Shown: piece after piece, positions 16,828 to 24,821 of the stretch
Position numbering within the stretch: the first letter of the stretch is position 1
How the letters are laid out: each line of letters begins with the position of its first letter
NCBI GenBank assembly: GCA_944389275.1
Contig: CALXLT010000045.1
Span: 1 to 64,000, forward strand
Length of the DNA: 64,000 nucleotides
Source of the DNA: an uncultured Spirochaetaceae bacterium
GTDB lineage: Bacteria; Spirochaetota; Spirochaetia; Sphaerochaetales; Sphaerochaetaceae
Reading direction: 5' to 3'
The notes under the pieces: generated by a model
The model's database searches: none
What the model was told of the DNA's origin: nothing
What the model saw: the letters and a program-made list of their open reading frames with translations, nothing else
Translations under genes and position numbers: made by a program

Positions 16828-18041
16828 AGCTCCTATCCCCGGCGGGCAACTACGAGAAGCTCGTGACCGCGTTCAGCTATGGCGCTGACGCGGCCTACAT
16901 GGGCCTGACAAGCTTCTCCCTAAGGAAGAATGCGGGAAACTTCTCCCAGGAGGAGATAGAGAAGGTCAAGAAGCTCGAGGAAGAGAGCGGGAAACGCATA
17001 TACTGCACCATGAACATCCTCTTCAGCGAGAAGCAGATAGAGGCGCTTCATGAGATGAGGGACGAGATAGCCTCCTGGCCCTTCGATGCGTTCATAGTGT
17101 CGGATCTGGGAACAGTGCCTTTCTTCAAGAAGTACTTCCCTGAAAAGGAGCTGCATCTCTCGACACAGGCTTCATGCATAAACTCGGAGGCCGCGAGGAT
17201 GTATCGCGACATGGGGTTCAGCAGGATCATCCTTGGCCGCGAGGCATCGCTTGATGACATCAAGAGGATAAAGGACAAGGTGCCCGAGCTTGAGCTGGAG
17301 GCCTTCGTCCACGGGGCGATGTGCATGGCATATTCCGGCAGATGCCTTCTCTCGGCTCATCTTGCTGGAAGGAGCGGCAACCAGGGGGACTGCGCCCACA
17401 CATGCAGATGGAAGTACAGGCTCGCCCTCGAGGAGGAGGAAAGGCCTGGGGTATACTTCCCGATCGATGAGGAAGAGGACTACACGACGATACTCTCATC
17501 CAAGGATCTCTGCATGATCGACCATGTGAAGGAGCTTGAGGACGCGGGGCTCTCCTCCCTCAAGATCGAGGGCAGGATGAAATCGGTGTACTACGTGGCT
17601 GTCGTCACGAGGGCATACAGGAAGGCGATCGACAAAGACGCGGACCTCGATAGATACAAGAGGGATATCTTCGATGTGTCGCACAGGGAGTTCACCACCG
17701 GATTCTTCTTCTCGTCAGGCCCTGTGGAGGGCTCTGATGTATCGAGGCCGACAAGCTATGGCTATGAAAGGAACTACATATTCCTCGGGACAGTGCTCAG
17801 GGAGGCAGGGGACGGCGTTTACGAGCTTGACGTGCGGAACCAGATCCGGAAGGACTCACTCCTTGAGTTCATAGGCCCTGACGTGCCGCTCTTGAGCGCG
17901 GAGGGATTCACGCTCCTTGACGGGGAAAGAAATGCGGTGGACAAGCTTGACCATGGAAAGCCAGGCTTCATCAGGACTGACCTAAGCCTTAGGCCCGGAT
18001 ATATAATGAGAACGCTATCAGAGGAGAAATACATAAGATGA
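16818..18041 (+). CDS. Peptidase U32 family protein (TrhP/YegQ-like)
   Basis: The 407-residue protein matches U32/collagenase-like proteins: LLSPAGNYEKLVTAFSYGAD at the N terminus, then EAFVHGAMCMAYSGRCLLS and GNQGDCAHTCRWKY. The conserved cysteines probably hold an iron-sulfur cluster. The closest characterised relatives are TrhP enzymes, which make 5-hydroxyuridine at the tRNA wobble position from prephenate, so a tRNA-modification role is more likely than proteolysis. The start overlaps the end of lon by 10 bp, and its stop overlaps the next gene by 4 bp, indicating translational coupling. Confidence 0.85.
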   Translation: MAIELLSPAGNYEKLVTAFSYGADAAYMGLTSFSLRKNAGNFSQEEIEKVKKLEEESGKRIYCTMNILFSEKQIEALHEMRDEIASWPFDAFIVSDLGTVPFFKKYFPEKELHLSTQASCINSEAARMYRDMGFSRIILGREASLDDIKRIKDKVPELELEAFVHGAMCMAYSGRCLLSAHLAGRSGNQGDCAHTCRWKYRLALEEEERPGVYFPIDEEEDYTTILSSKDLCMIDHVKELEDAGLSSLKIEGRMKSVYYVAVVTRAYRKAIDKDADLDRYKRDIFDVSHREFTTGFFFSSGPVEGSDVSRPTSYGYERNYIFLGTVLREAGDGVYELDVRNQIRKDSLLEFIGPDVPLLSAEGFTLLDGERNAVDKLDHGKPGFIRTDLSLRPGYIMRTLSEEKYIR

Positions 18042-18778
18042 GAAGACTTGCAGCAATCATTCTCTCAGCGGCGGTCTTTGCCGCCGGCATCTACGCATAC
18101 ACCGATTCCTTCGCAGCCACGTCATCAAATCCCGCGTATTCTGCCTTGATAGACGCGGTGAAGAACGGGAAGGATGAGGAGACGGTCGCGGGTCTTTATC
18201 AGGAATACATGGATGAGAGCCTCACGATGACGGAGATGGCCAGGATAGAGTACCACATGGCGCGGTACTTCAAGGATATGGGCAACGAGGCTGAGGCAAA
18301 GCGCCATGTCGAGCTCGGGAAGCAATTCCTTGCGGGCATCGGCGAGGATGAGGGAGAGCTGAAGAGGCGCGTCGCGGAGGCAGACATCGTCTCCGCTGAC
18401 TATTACGTGAACGGAGGCATCAGCAAGGGCATGGAGAGCTCGGACCTGATGAAGAAGCTCTACGCTGACTACCCCGATGAGTACTACATAGCGCTCCAGG
18501 AGGCCTTCAGGCTGCTCTACACCCCCGCGATAGCTGGAGGATCCGCGAAGAAGGCCCTCTCGATATTCAACGATATAGAGAAGGAGATCGACGGGCTCTC
18601 GAAACTCGACTTGTTCTCATTCTATTCAGGCAAAGGTATGGCGCTGTCCCAGCGAGATGAGTATGATGAGAGCGATAGGTACCTCGACAAGGCTGAGGAT
18701 ATCTATACAGGCGACCCTGCGATAGATGACATCAGAAAGGACAATCGCAGAGGCAAGAGGAGCAACAGGAACCGCTGA
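18038..18778 (+). CDS. Exported TPR-like protein of unknown function
   Basis: The 246-residue product begins with a signal peptide (basic MRR, hydrophobic core, cleavage region near residue 27). The rest is helical with repeat-like segments spaced as in tetratricopeptide repeats (for example KRHVELGKQFLAG and ESDRYLDKAEDIYTG). Its tail is very basic. It is probably periplasmic and may act as a protein-interaction factor. It is not recognised as a named family. It overlaps the genes on both sides (ATGA with the U32 gene, TGATG with the glycosyltransferase), so it belongs to the lon operon. Confidence 0.7.
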   Translation: MRRLAAIILSAAVFAAGIYAYTDSFAATSSNPAYSALIDAVKNGKDEETVAGLYQEYMDESLTMTEMARIEYHMARYFKDMGNEAEAKRHVELGKQFLAGIGEDEGELKRRVAEADIVSADYYVNGGISKGMESSDLMKKLYADYPDEYYIALQEAFRLLYTPAIAGGSAKKALSIFNDIEKEIDGLSKLDLFSFYSGKGMALSQRDEYDESDRYLDKAEDIYTGDPAIDDIRKDNRRGKRSNRNR

Positions 18779-19920
18779 TGGGCATATATATCACGATATA
18801 CGTATCTTTCATGCTGATCATCGGCCTGTACGCGATGGTCACCACGCTGCTCAACCTCAGGCATTTCAGGAAGCTTGGCAATGTCAGGGATACCACCGAG
18901 GGCCCGCTTATATCGGTCATAATCCCCGCGCGCAACGAGGAGGCCTCGATAGGCCGGCTCCTGGAATCGCTCAGGAGGCAGAGCTACGGGAACATAGAGA
19001 TACTGGTGATGAATGACCAGAGCTCTGACCGGACTGAGGAGATAATCCAGGGCTTTGCGGCGAAGGACCAGAGGATCCGATGCTTCACGTCGAACCCGGA
19101 TGAGAGGCTCCACGCAAACGGCAAGATCAACGCGCTGCTGCAGCTCATACCGCACGTGAAGGGCGAATACATCCTCGCGACGGACGCCGACACATATCAT
19201 GCATCATCGTGCGTAGCGTATGCCTACTCCGTAATGAAGGAACATGACCTGGACATAATCTCAGGCTTTCCAACCGAGCTATGCCCATCCTTTGCAGGCA
19301 CCGTGAACATCTCGGCGATGATGCTCACCAACACGCTCATCCCGCACTTCTTCGTCTACCACTTCCCTCTTCCAAGCGCGACATTCGCTATCGGGCAGTT
19401 CATCATGATGAGGAAGAAGGCATATGACGAGACAGGTGGATACACGAAGATAAAGGGCTATATGGATGATGTGGGCATAGCCCGCTTATTCGTCAGGAAC
19501 AAGAAGAACTTCGCGTTCATATCGATCTCGAAGTATGTGGCCTGCTATATGTATACCAACGCGTCGGAGGCGTTCAGGGGCATAGAGCGCTCGATCGCGG
19601 GCATATTCCCGCCCAAGGCGATATCATTCATCCCTATCCTCTGCCTTGTGACCATACTGGTGCATATAGCGCTCTCCCCTGTCGCGGTGATAGCCCTCTT
19701 CGCGCTTGAGGGCTTCTCGTCAGCATTCGGCGCGATGCTTGTGGGCGTCCTCTCGTTCTTCATCTCATGGTATCTCGCATGCAGGAAGGCAGGATGGAGG
19801 AAGCTGATATCCATCGCGGCGCCCCTCACGATCATCCAGATATGCGTGATGTACATCCATGGCCTCTACAACCGCTTCACGGGCAAGGGCTTCATATGGA
19901 AGGGCAGGAAGATCAGCTGA
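18778..19920 (+). CDS. Membrane-bound family 2 glycosyltransferase
   Basis: A 380-residue GT2 enzyme with an N-terminal membrane anchor, then a GT-A domain: LISVIIPARNEEASIGRLLE, a DAD sugar-nucleotide/metal motif (ATDADTY, about residue 138), and the acceptor region GYMDDVGIARLF. Three or four C-terminal membrane helices follow. It resembles CrtQ-like and other lipid- or carotenoid-linked glycosyltransferases, but no carotenoid genes are nearby. It probably transfers a hexose onto a lipid at the cytoplasmic membrane face. Its start overlaps the preceding stop (TGATG). Confidence 0.85.
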   Translation: MGIYITIYVSFMLIIGLYAMVTTLLNLRHFRKLGNVRDTTEGPLISVIIPARNEEASIGRLLESLRRQSYGNIEILVMNDQSSDRTEEIIQGFAAKDQRIRCFTSNPDERLHANGKINALLQLIPHVKGEYILATDADTYHASSCVAYAYSVMKEHDLDIISGFPTELCPSFAGTVNISAMMLTNTLIPHFFVYHFPLPSATFAIGQFIMMRKKAYDETGGYTKIKGYMDDVGIARLFVRNKKNFAFISISKYVACYMYTNASEAFRGIERSIAGIFPPKAISFIPILCLVTILVHIALSPVAVIALFALEGFSSAFGAMLVGVLSFFISWYLACRKAGWRKLISIAAPLTIIQICVMYIHGLYNRFTGKGFIWKGRKIS

Positions 19921-19962
19921 CGGCGCAAAACCAGTCTTCGTGATTGTTTTTGGCTGTTTTTC

Positions 19963-19990
19963 TTGCAAATCCAAAGTATTATGATAGTAT
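19963..19990 (+). promoter_or_regulatory. Promoter of the histone-like gene
   Basis: TTGCAA (19963-19968) and TAGTAT (19985-19990) lie 16 bp apart in an AT-rich gap. They are upstream of a strong GGAGG ribosome site for the small basic protein. Confidence 0.5.
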
Positions 19991-20026
19991 TCATAGAAAA
20001 GAAAGCAAATTATGGAGGACAGCTCG

Positions 20027-20206
20027 ATGACAATTCATGAGAGCATCATGGCTCAGTTTGAGACCTACGTGGCGGAAAGCAATCGCTTTGAGACAAAGGG
20101 GACAAAGGCTTCGGCAGCAAGGGCAAGGAAGGCTCTGGCTGAGATAGCTAAGCTCTGCAAGGAAAGAAGGAAGGAGATCCAGGAGCAGAAAACCGCGGAA
20201 GCCTGA
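20027..20206 (+). CDS. Histone H1-like (Hc1-type) small DNA-binding protein
   Basis: A 59-residue, lysine/arginine-rich helical protein. The central part ETKGTKASAARARKALAEI followed by AKLCKERRKEIQE closely follows the N-terminal domain of Chlamydia Hc1 and Bacteroidetes H1-like proteins (PF07432). The long alanine- and lysine-rich tail of Hc1 is absent. Such proteins bind DNA non-specifically and shape the nucleoid. The start is the ATG at 20027, eight to ten bases behind GGAGG; an upstream ATG at 20012 is part of that ribosome site. It has its own promoter and is followed by tRNA-Thr. Confidence 0.75.
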   Translation: MTIHESIMAQFETYVAESNRFETKGTKASAARARKALAEIAKLCKERRKEIQEQKTAEA

Positions 20207-20262
20207 TTCAGGATCATCCGAGAAGCAATCTGAATTTTCGTGACTTTTTTATCCAAAAGATA

Positions 20263-20291
20263 TTGAAATTGTCGTCGAAATCCGCTATCTT
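20263..20291 (+). promoter_or_regulatory. Promoter of the tRNA-Thr gene
   Basis: TTGAAA (20263-20268) and TATCTT (20286-20291) are spaced by exactly 17 bp. The predicted start near 20298 lies eight bases before the mature tRNA. Confidence 0.65.
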
Positions 20292-20305
20292 CTCCCCTGT
20301 TGACT

Positions 20306-20379
20306 GCCTCCTTAGCTCAGCTGGCCAGAGCACGTGACTTGTAATCTCGGGGTCGTTGGTTCGAATCCGACAGGGGGCT
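20306..20379 (+). tRNA. tRNA-Thr (anticodon UGU)
   Basis: All four arms fold: the acceptor GCCTCCT pairs with AGGGGGC, the D stem GCTC with GAGC, and the T arm carries GGTTCGAATCC. The anticodon loop CTTGTAA (20338-20344) reads UGU, giving threonine (ACA/ACR codons). The anticodon stem has a U-U mismatch at its third pair (positions 29 and 41). CCA is not encoded. A strong terminator follows within 20 bases, so it is a single-gene transcript. Confidence 0.95.
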
Positions 20380-20394
20380 CTGAAAGAAGAAAAG

Positions 20395-20426
20395 ATCCTT
20401 GTACGCAAAGCGTGCGAGGATTTTTT
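20395..20426 (+). terminator. Terminator of the tRNA-Thr transcript
   Basis: A 12-bp stem with two G-U pairs (20395-20406 against 20410-20421), a 3-nt AAA loop and a run of T residues give a textbook intrinsic terminator. Confidence 0.9.
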
Positions 20427-20443
20427 CATTTATAGTTCTGGAG

Positions 20444-20449
20444 TATAAT
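20444..20449 (+). promoter_or_regulatory. -10 box of the dehydratase gene; leaderless start
   Basis: A perfect TATAAT ends only six bases before the ATG of the next gene, where no ribosome site is seen. Transcription would begin at or next to the start codon. No good -35 is visible; the T-rich tail of the preceding terminator occupies that place. Confidence 0.5.
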
Positions 20450-20455
20450 CAAGCC

Positions 20456-21424
20456 ATGCGCATAGCAGTTACAGGAGGAGCCGGCTTCATCGGCTCAGCA
20501 TTCGCGAGGCATATGATGGCACGGGGCGACGTCGAGGCCCTTGCCGTATTCGACGCGCTGACTTATGCGGCCAATCCTCACAACCTCGACAGCATAATGG
20601 ATGACAGCAGATTCTCCTTCATCAAGGGGGATATCCGGAAAAGGAAGGATGTCGATGCCCTCATGAGGGATTTCCGTCCGGATATCATCGTCAATTTCGC
20701 GGCGGAAAGCCATGTGGACAGGTCAATAGAGAACCCATCGCTTTTCATCGAGACGAACGTGGAAGGGACCGGGGTGCTTATGGATGGATGCCTTGAATAC
20801 GGCATCAGGAGGTTCCATCAGGTCTCGACAGACGAGGTCTATGGAGACACCGACGCATCAAGCGGCGCAAGGTTCACAGAGTCCTCTCCCCTTTTCCCGA
20901 GCTCCCCTTACAGCGCGTCCAAGGCCGCGGCGGACCTCCTATGCCTTTCATACAGGCGCACATACGGCCTTCCCGCGACGATATCAAGATGCACGAACAA
21001 CTTCGGGGAGGGACAGCACCCGGAGAAGCTCATCCCGAAGGCCATCGCGCTCGCTTTGGAGGATAAGCCTATCCCTATCTATGGGGACGGAAGCAACATA
21101 AGGGAATGGATAAGCGCCGACGATCACTCCGCAGCCATCGAGATGATACTCCGCCATGGCGTGGATGGAAGGATATACAACATAGGCACGGGACTTGAGC
21201 TATCGAACCTGGAGCTTGTCAGGATGATACTCTCGCTTTTGGGAAAGGATGAAAGCCTCATCGCCTTCACGGAGGACAGGAAGGGGCATGACAGGAGATA
21301 CGCGCTCGACTCCTCGAGGCTCAGGGACGAGCTTGGCATATCATTCGGGAAGGAAGAGACAGAAGCCAGGCTTGAGAGGACCATACTCGCCCTCTCTTGC
21401 AAAACATCCCCTACTTCGCTCTAA
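20456..21424 (+). CDS. rmlB: dTDP-glucose 4,6-dehydratase-type NAD-dependent sugar epimerase/dehydratase
   Basis: The 322-residue extended short-chain dehydrogenase has the NAD loop GGAGFIGS at residues 7-14, the STDEVYGD dehydratase motif (Asp-Glu acid/base pair), the catalytic YSASK and the conserved CTNNFGEGQHPEKLIP. These fit RmlB, which turns dTDP-glucose into the 4-keto-6-deoxy sugar for rhamnose and other deoxysugars. Other rml genes are not in this window, so the end product is unknown. The start is the ATG at 20456, where the family N terminus MRIAVTGGAG begins; a TATAAT six bases before suggests a leaderless message. Confidence 0.88.
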   Translation: MRIAVTGGAGFIGSAFARHMMARGDVEALAVFDALTYAANPHNLDSIMDDSRFSFIKGDIRKRKDVDALMRDFRPDIIVNFAAESHVDRSIENPSLFIETNVEGTGVLMDGCLEYGIRRFHQVSTDEVYGDTDASSGARFTESSPLFPSSPYSASKAAADLLCLSYRRTYGLPATISRCTNNFGEGQHPEKLIPKAIALALEDKPIPIYGDGSNIREWISADDHSAAIEMILRHGVDGRIYNIGTGLELSNLELVRMILSLLGKDESLIAFTEDRKGHDRRYALDSSRLRDELGISFGKEETEARLERTILALSCKTSPTSL

Positions 21425-21433
21425 TTCTTCTCT

Positions 21434-22561
21434 ATGGATCTCTATTTCGACAATGCAGCGACCACGAGGCTTTCAGAGAACGCCCTGAAGGCATATATAG
21501 ATACGGAGAGGGATTTCTTCGCCAACCCATCCTCTGTGCATGGCGAGGGCATAAGGGCCCATAAGGAGCTTGAGCGCAACAGGGAAAGGATCGCGAGCCT
21601 CCTTTCCGTTCCGGCATCATCGCTTTTCTTCACGTCAGGCGCCACCGAGTCAATAGCCGCCGTATTCTCCTCCCTCCTTCTAGCAGAGCCAGGCAAGGTG
21701 ATAATCTCCGCTATCGAGCACGAGGCGGTCTCATCATGGCTCCGCCCGCTTGAGTCACATGGGTGGAAGACAGCGAGGCTGAAGGCCAAGGGAGGCTTTG
21801 TCAAGAAGGAGGACCTTGAGGCGGAGCTCACCCCCGACACGCGGCTCGTGGCCATAATGGCCGTGAACAACGTCACAGGGGCCATAGAGGACACCGCGGG
21901 GCTTATCGGGACCGTAAGGGAGTATGAGAAGAATCTGAAGCACAGGATCTTCTTCTTCGCGGATTCCGTGCAGGCCTTGGGCAAGATCCCTTACGGCATA
22001 GCTTCCCTTGATATCGACGGGGCGTCCTTCTCAGCCCATAAGCTCAATGGCCCGAGAGGCATAGGCATGCTCTACCTCAAGCGTCCAGAGGCCTTCAGGG
22101 CAATAGCCCCCGCGGGCGGGCAGGAGAAGGGAAAAAGGGGCGGGACGGAGAACCTTCCCGCCATAGCAGGCTTCAGGGCGGCCCTGGAGGAATGGATTCC
22201 CGACGCAGCGGCAAACCAGGCGAGGATAGCATCGCTCAATGCGCGTATCCGCGATGCGATAACCTCCGCAGGTCTTAAGGTGCTCTCCCCCGAGAACGCC
22301 TCCCCGTATATCATCTCATTTGCATCACCGCTCCCTTCTGAGGTATATACAAGGATGCTTTCAGACAAAGGCATCTCGGCCTCATCGGGCTCAGCCTGCT
22401 CCAACAACACCAAGGGAGAGGGAGAGAGGATACTCCTCGCCATGGGCTTCAGGAGCAGCGAGGCGAAGCAGGCCGTGAGGATATCGCTATCGAACGCGAG
22501 CGATGAGGAAAGCGTCGACACTCTGATAGAGGCAATCAAGGAGATCGGAAATGGCCGATAA
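21434..22561 (+). CDS. Cysteine desulfurase (NifS/IscS family)
   Basis: A 375-residue PLP enzyme. It shows the N-terminal YFDNAATTRLSENAL, the cofactor lysine in FSAHKLNGPRGIG, and the active-site cysteine in ASSGSACSNNTKGEG. It takes sulfur from cysteine as a persulfide. It overlaps thiI by 11 bp, so its likely job is to feed sulfur to ThiI for 4-thiouridine formation; a role in Fe-S assembly cannot be excluded. No iscU or suf genes are adjacent. The ATG follows ten bases after the dehydratase stop. Confidence 0.9.
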   Translation: MDLYFDNAATTRLSENALKAYIDTERDFFANPSSVHGEGIRAHKELERNRERIASLLSVPASSLFFTSGATESIAAVFSSLLLAEPGKVIISAIEHEAVSSWLRPLESHGWKTARLKAKGGFVKKEDLEAELTPDTRLVAIMAVNNVTGAIEDTAGLIGTVREYEKNLKHRIFFFADSVQALGKIPYGIASLDIDGASFSAHKLNGPRGIGMLYLKRPEAFRAIAPAGGQEKGKRGGTENLPAIAGFRAALEEWIPDAAANQARIASLNARIRDAITSAGLKVLSPENASPYIISFASPLPSEVYTRMLSDKGISASSGSACSNNTKGEGERILLAMGFRSSEAKQAVRISLSNASDEESVDTLIEAIKEIGNGR

Positions 22562-23741
22562 GCTATATCTTATCAAAGAGGGTGAGATATCCCTGAAGGG
22601 CGGCAACAGGAATCTGTTCGAGAAGAGGCTCAGGCACAACATCAAGGACAAGCTCAGGCCATATCACTCAGAGATAGACAAGCAGAAAGGGCGGCTCTAT
22701 GCCTATATAGACGAGAGTGCCCCAGATAGCCTTGTTGAGAAGGCCTTGTCCACTACAAGCGGCATCACGGGATTCGCGAGGGCCCATAGGACAGAGAAGG
22801 ACATGGACGCGATAAGGCGCACAGCAGCCTCGATCCTCCCGGGGGCCTTCACTGAGAAAGGATCCTTCCGCATCACCGTGAAAAGGGAGGACAAGGCATT
22901 CCCCTTCTCCTCAAAGGAGGTGGCGATAGCGCTTGCGGAGGTCGTTCACGAGGCATATCCGGATCTATCCGTCGACCTTGATGATCCTGACAACACCCTT
23001 ACCTGCGAGATCAGGGGCGAGGCTTACCTATACACAAGCGAGGCGAAGGCGGTGGGAGGTCTTCCCGCCGGGACAGCCGGCAAGGGGATGGTCCTTCTCT
23101 CCGGAGGCATAGACAGCCCTGTCGCGGCCGCGATGATGGCAAAAAGGGGCATGAAGGCAGACGCGATCTATTTCCATGCCTATCCATATACATCCGATGA
23201 GGCGCTTGAGAAGGTCAAGACGCTCGCGTCCCTTATCGCTCCCTACATGCAGGGCATGAGGCTCTTCGTCGTTCCGTTCACCGATGGGCAGGTGCACATC
23301 AGGGACAATGGCTACGAGGAGGAAGCGACGCTCATGTTCAGGGCCGCCATGATGCAGACAGCAGAGCGCATAGCAAAGGAGCATGGGGCAGTCGCGCTCA
23401 TAACGGGAGAGGCGCTGTCGCAGGTCGCGTCACAGACGCTTGACGCGATGGCATTCACGGACAGCATGACAGATCTGCTTGTCATGAGGCCGCTTCTCGG
23501 CATGGACAAGGAGGAGATCATCATAAGATCCCGCGCGATCGGCACATATGAGACATCCATCCTTCCCTATGAGGACTGCTGCGTGGTCTTCTCCCCCAAG
23601 CACCCGGTCACAAGGCCTGTCAAGGAAGTCGTGAGAAGGCATTTCGAGGAGCTTGGCATGGCCCCGTTCATCGACAAGGCCGTGCGTGAGACGAAGGTTT
23701 TCGCCTTCGACGCGATGGGAAGGGAAATAGCGGATGAGTAA
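22551..23741 (+). CDS. thiI: tRNA 4-thiouridine synthetase ThiI
   Basis: The 396-residue protein carries the ferredoxin-like and THUMP domains (about 1-165) and the PP-loop ATP-pyrophosphatase motif LLSGGIDSPVAAAMMAKRG (about 182-200). EDCCVVFSPKHP follows near residue 345. It adenylates U8 of tRNA and inserts sulfur. The C-terminal rhodanese domain of the E. coli enzyme is absent, as in most anaerobes, so a dedicated desulfurase delivers sulfur directly. This matches the overlapping upstream gene. Confidence 0.93.
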   Translation: MADKLYLIKEGEISLKGGNRNLFEKRLRHNIKDKLRPYHSEIDKQKGRLYAYIDESAPDSLVEKALSTTSGITGFARAHRTEKDMDAIRRTAASILPGAFTEKGSFRITVKREDKAFPFSSKEVAIALAEVVHEAYPDLSVDLDDPDNTLTCEIRGEAYLYTSEAKAVGGLPAGTAGKGMVLLSGGIDSPVAAAMMAKRGMKADAIYFHAYPYTSDEALEKVKTLASLIAPYMQGMRLFVVPFTDGQVHIRDNGYEEEATLMFRAAMMQTAERIAKEHGAVALITGEALSQVASQTLDAMAFTDSMTDLLVMRPLLGMDKEEIIIRSRAIGTYETSILPYEDCCVVFSPKHPVTRPVKEVVRRHFEELGMAPFIDKAVRETKVFAFDAMGREIADE

Positions 23742-24780
23742 GATAGCCTCCTGGATCAGATCCCACTGGTACCTGCCCCTCACGATGCTTCTCGCATTGA
23801 TCGGGGTCATCGTGAAGACGCCAAGCGGAGAGGATATCGTGAACCTGGGATGGGACACGTTCTTCACGACCATCCTGATAATGCTCGCGTACACAGGCCT
23901 TGATAAGGAAAGGGCCCTCGCCCCATTGAAGGCGTTCCTGTCCGCGCTGCGCTTCACCGTCTCCATACTCATCACAGCATCCCTGGCGTCATTCGTGCTC
24001 GGAGCCGTGATCGGAGGCTATGCCGCAGCTATCATGATGGTACCGATAACGCTCTCGGTCCTGAAAGGCGCCGAGAGGGAGGGATTCTCCGCAAGGGCTG
24101 CCGCGCTCGTGACAGCATCAGCGGTGCTTGGCTCAATGGCCCTTCCCTCTGGAAGCATCGCTAATACATACCTCGCGCCGAGGATGGAGGGCTCATTCAT
24201 ATCCGTTATGCTGCCGCTCTCCACCGCCGGGCTTGCACTGGCGTGCATCCTTCCATTCGCGCTGATGGGACGGAGGATAAAGGACGAGGTCTTCATCCAT
24301 AGCGACGTAGACAAGGAAGGCTCGAAGTCGATGAGGATGCTTTATGTGTGCCTCATGATAATAGCCGCGCTCACGGCGCTGGGCTCATTCATGTGGCTTG
24401 ATATCCTCATACTGTTCCTCTTCGTGCTCATCATATTCGACAGGAAGGTATTCCTGCGCGTGAACTGGGCGATCCCGCTCTCTTTCCTGTTCCTTTCCAT
24501 CTTCGCCTCATCCCTTGGCCTTGGCCTGGACGAGCCATGGACGATAGCCGCCGCATCCGAGATAGCAGGAAGCACGGCATCATCGCTTTCGCTTTCCCTG
24601 CCGGCATCTGCAGAAGCCGTGAGGGCCGTTAACATCGGAGGACTTGGGCTCCTGACAGGGATGGCGGCGCTTGGGGTTGCCGGGCGCATGGGAAAGGGAT
24701 GGAAGGGCTTCGCCCTCTGCTATCTCCTGGTTTCCATACCATCTGCGGCCGTGCTTGCGCTCGTCTCCGCCCTCCTCTGA
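23734..24780 (+). CDS. Polytopic membrane protein, ion-transporter superfamily-like
   Basis: A 348-residue protein with about nine or ten hydrophobic segments. Motifs such as GSMALPSGSIANTYLAPRM and IGGLGLLTGMAALG recall the re-entrant loops of the citrate/arsenite (IT superfamily) permeases. I cannot assign a substrate. It overlaps thiI by 8 bp, so it is co-expressed with the thiolation genes; whether the link is functional is unclear. No signal peptide is predicted apart from the first membrane helix. Confidence 0.7.
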   Translation: MSKIASWIRSHWYLPLTMLLALIGVIVKTPSGEDIVNLGWDTFFTTILIMLAYTGLDKERALAPLKAFLSALRFTVSILITASLASFVLGAVIGGYAAAIMMVPITLSVLKGAEREGFSARAAALVTASAVLGSMALPSGSIANTYLAPRMEGSFISVMLPLSTAGLALACILPFALMGRRIKDEVFIHSDVDKEGSKSMRMLYVCLMIIAALTALGSFMWLDILILFLFVLIIFDRKVFLRVNWAIPLSFLFLSIFASSLGLGLDEPWTIAAASEIAGSTASSLSLSLPASAEAVRAVNIGGLGLLTGMAALGVAGRMGKGWKGFALCYLLVSIPSAAVLALVSALL

Positions 24781-24821
24781 TACTTGCCCATTTCCCCTGA
24801 TTACGATAACTTTCTTAACGT

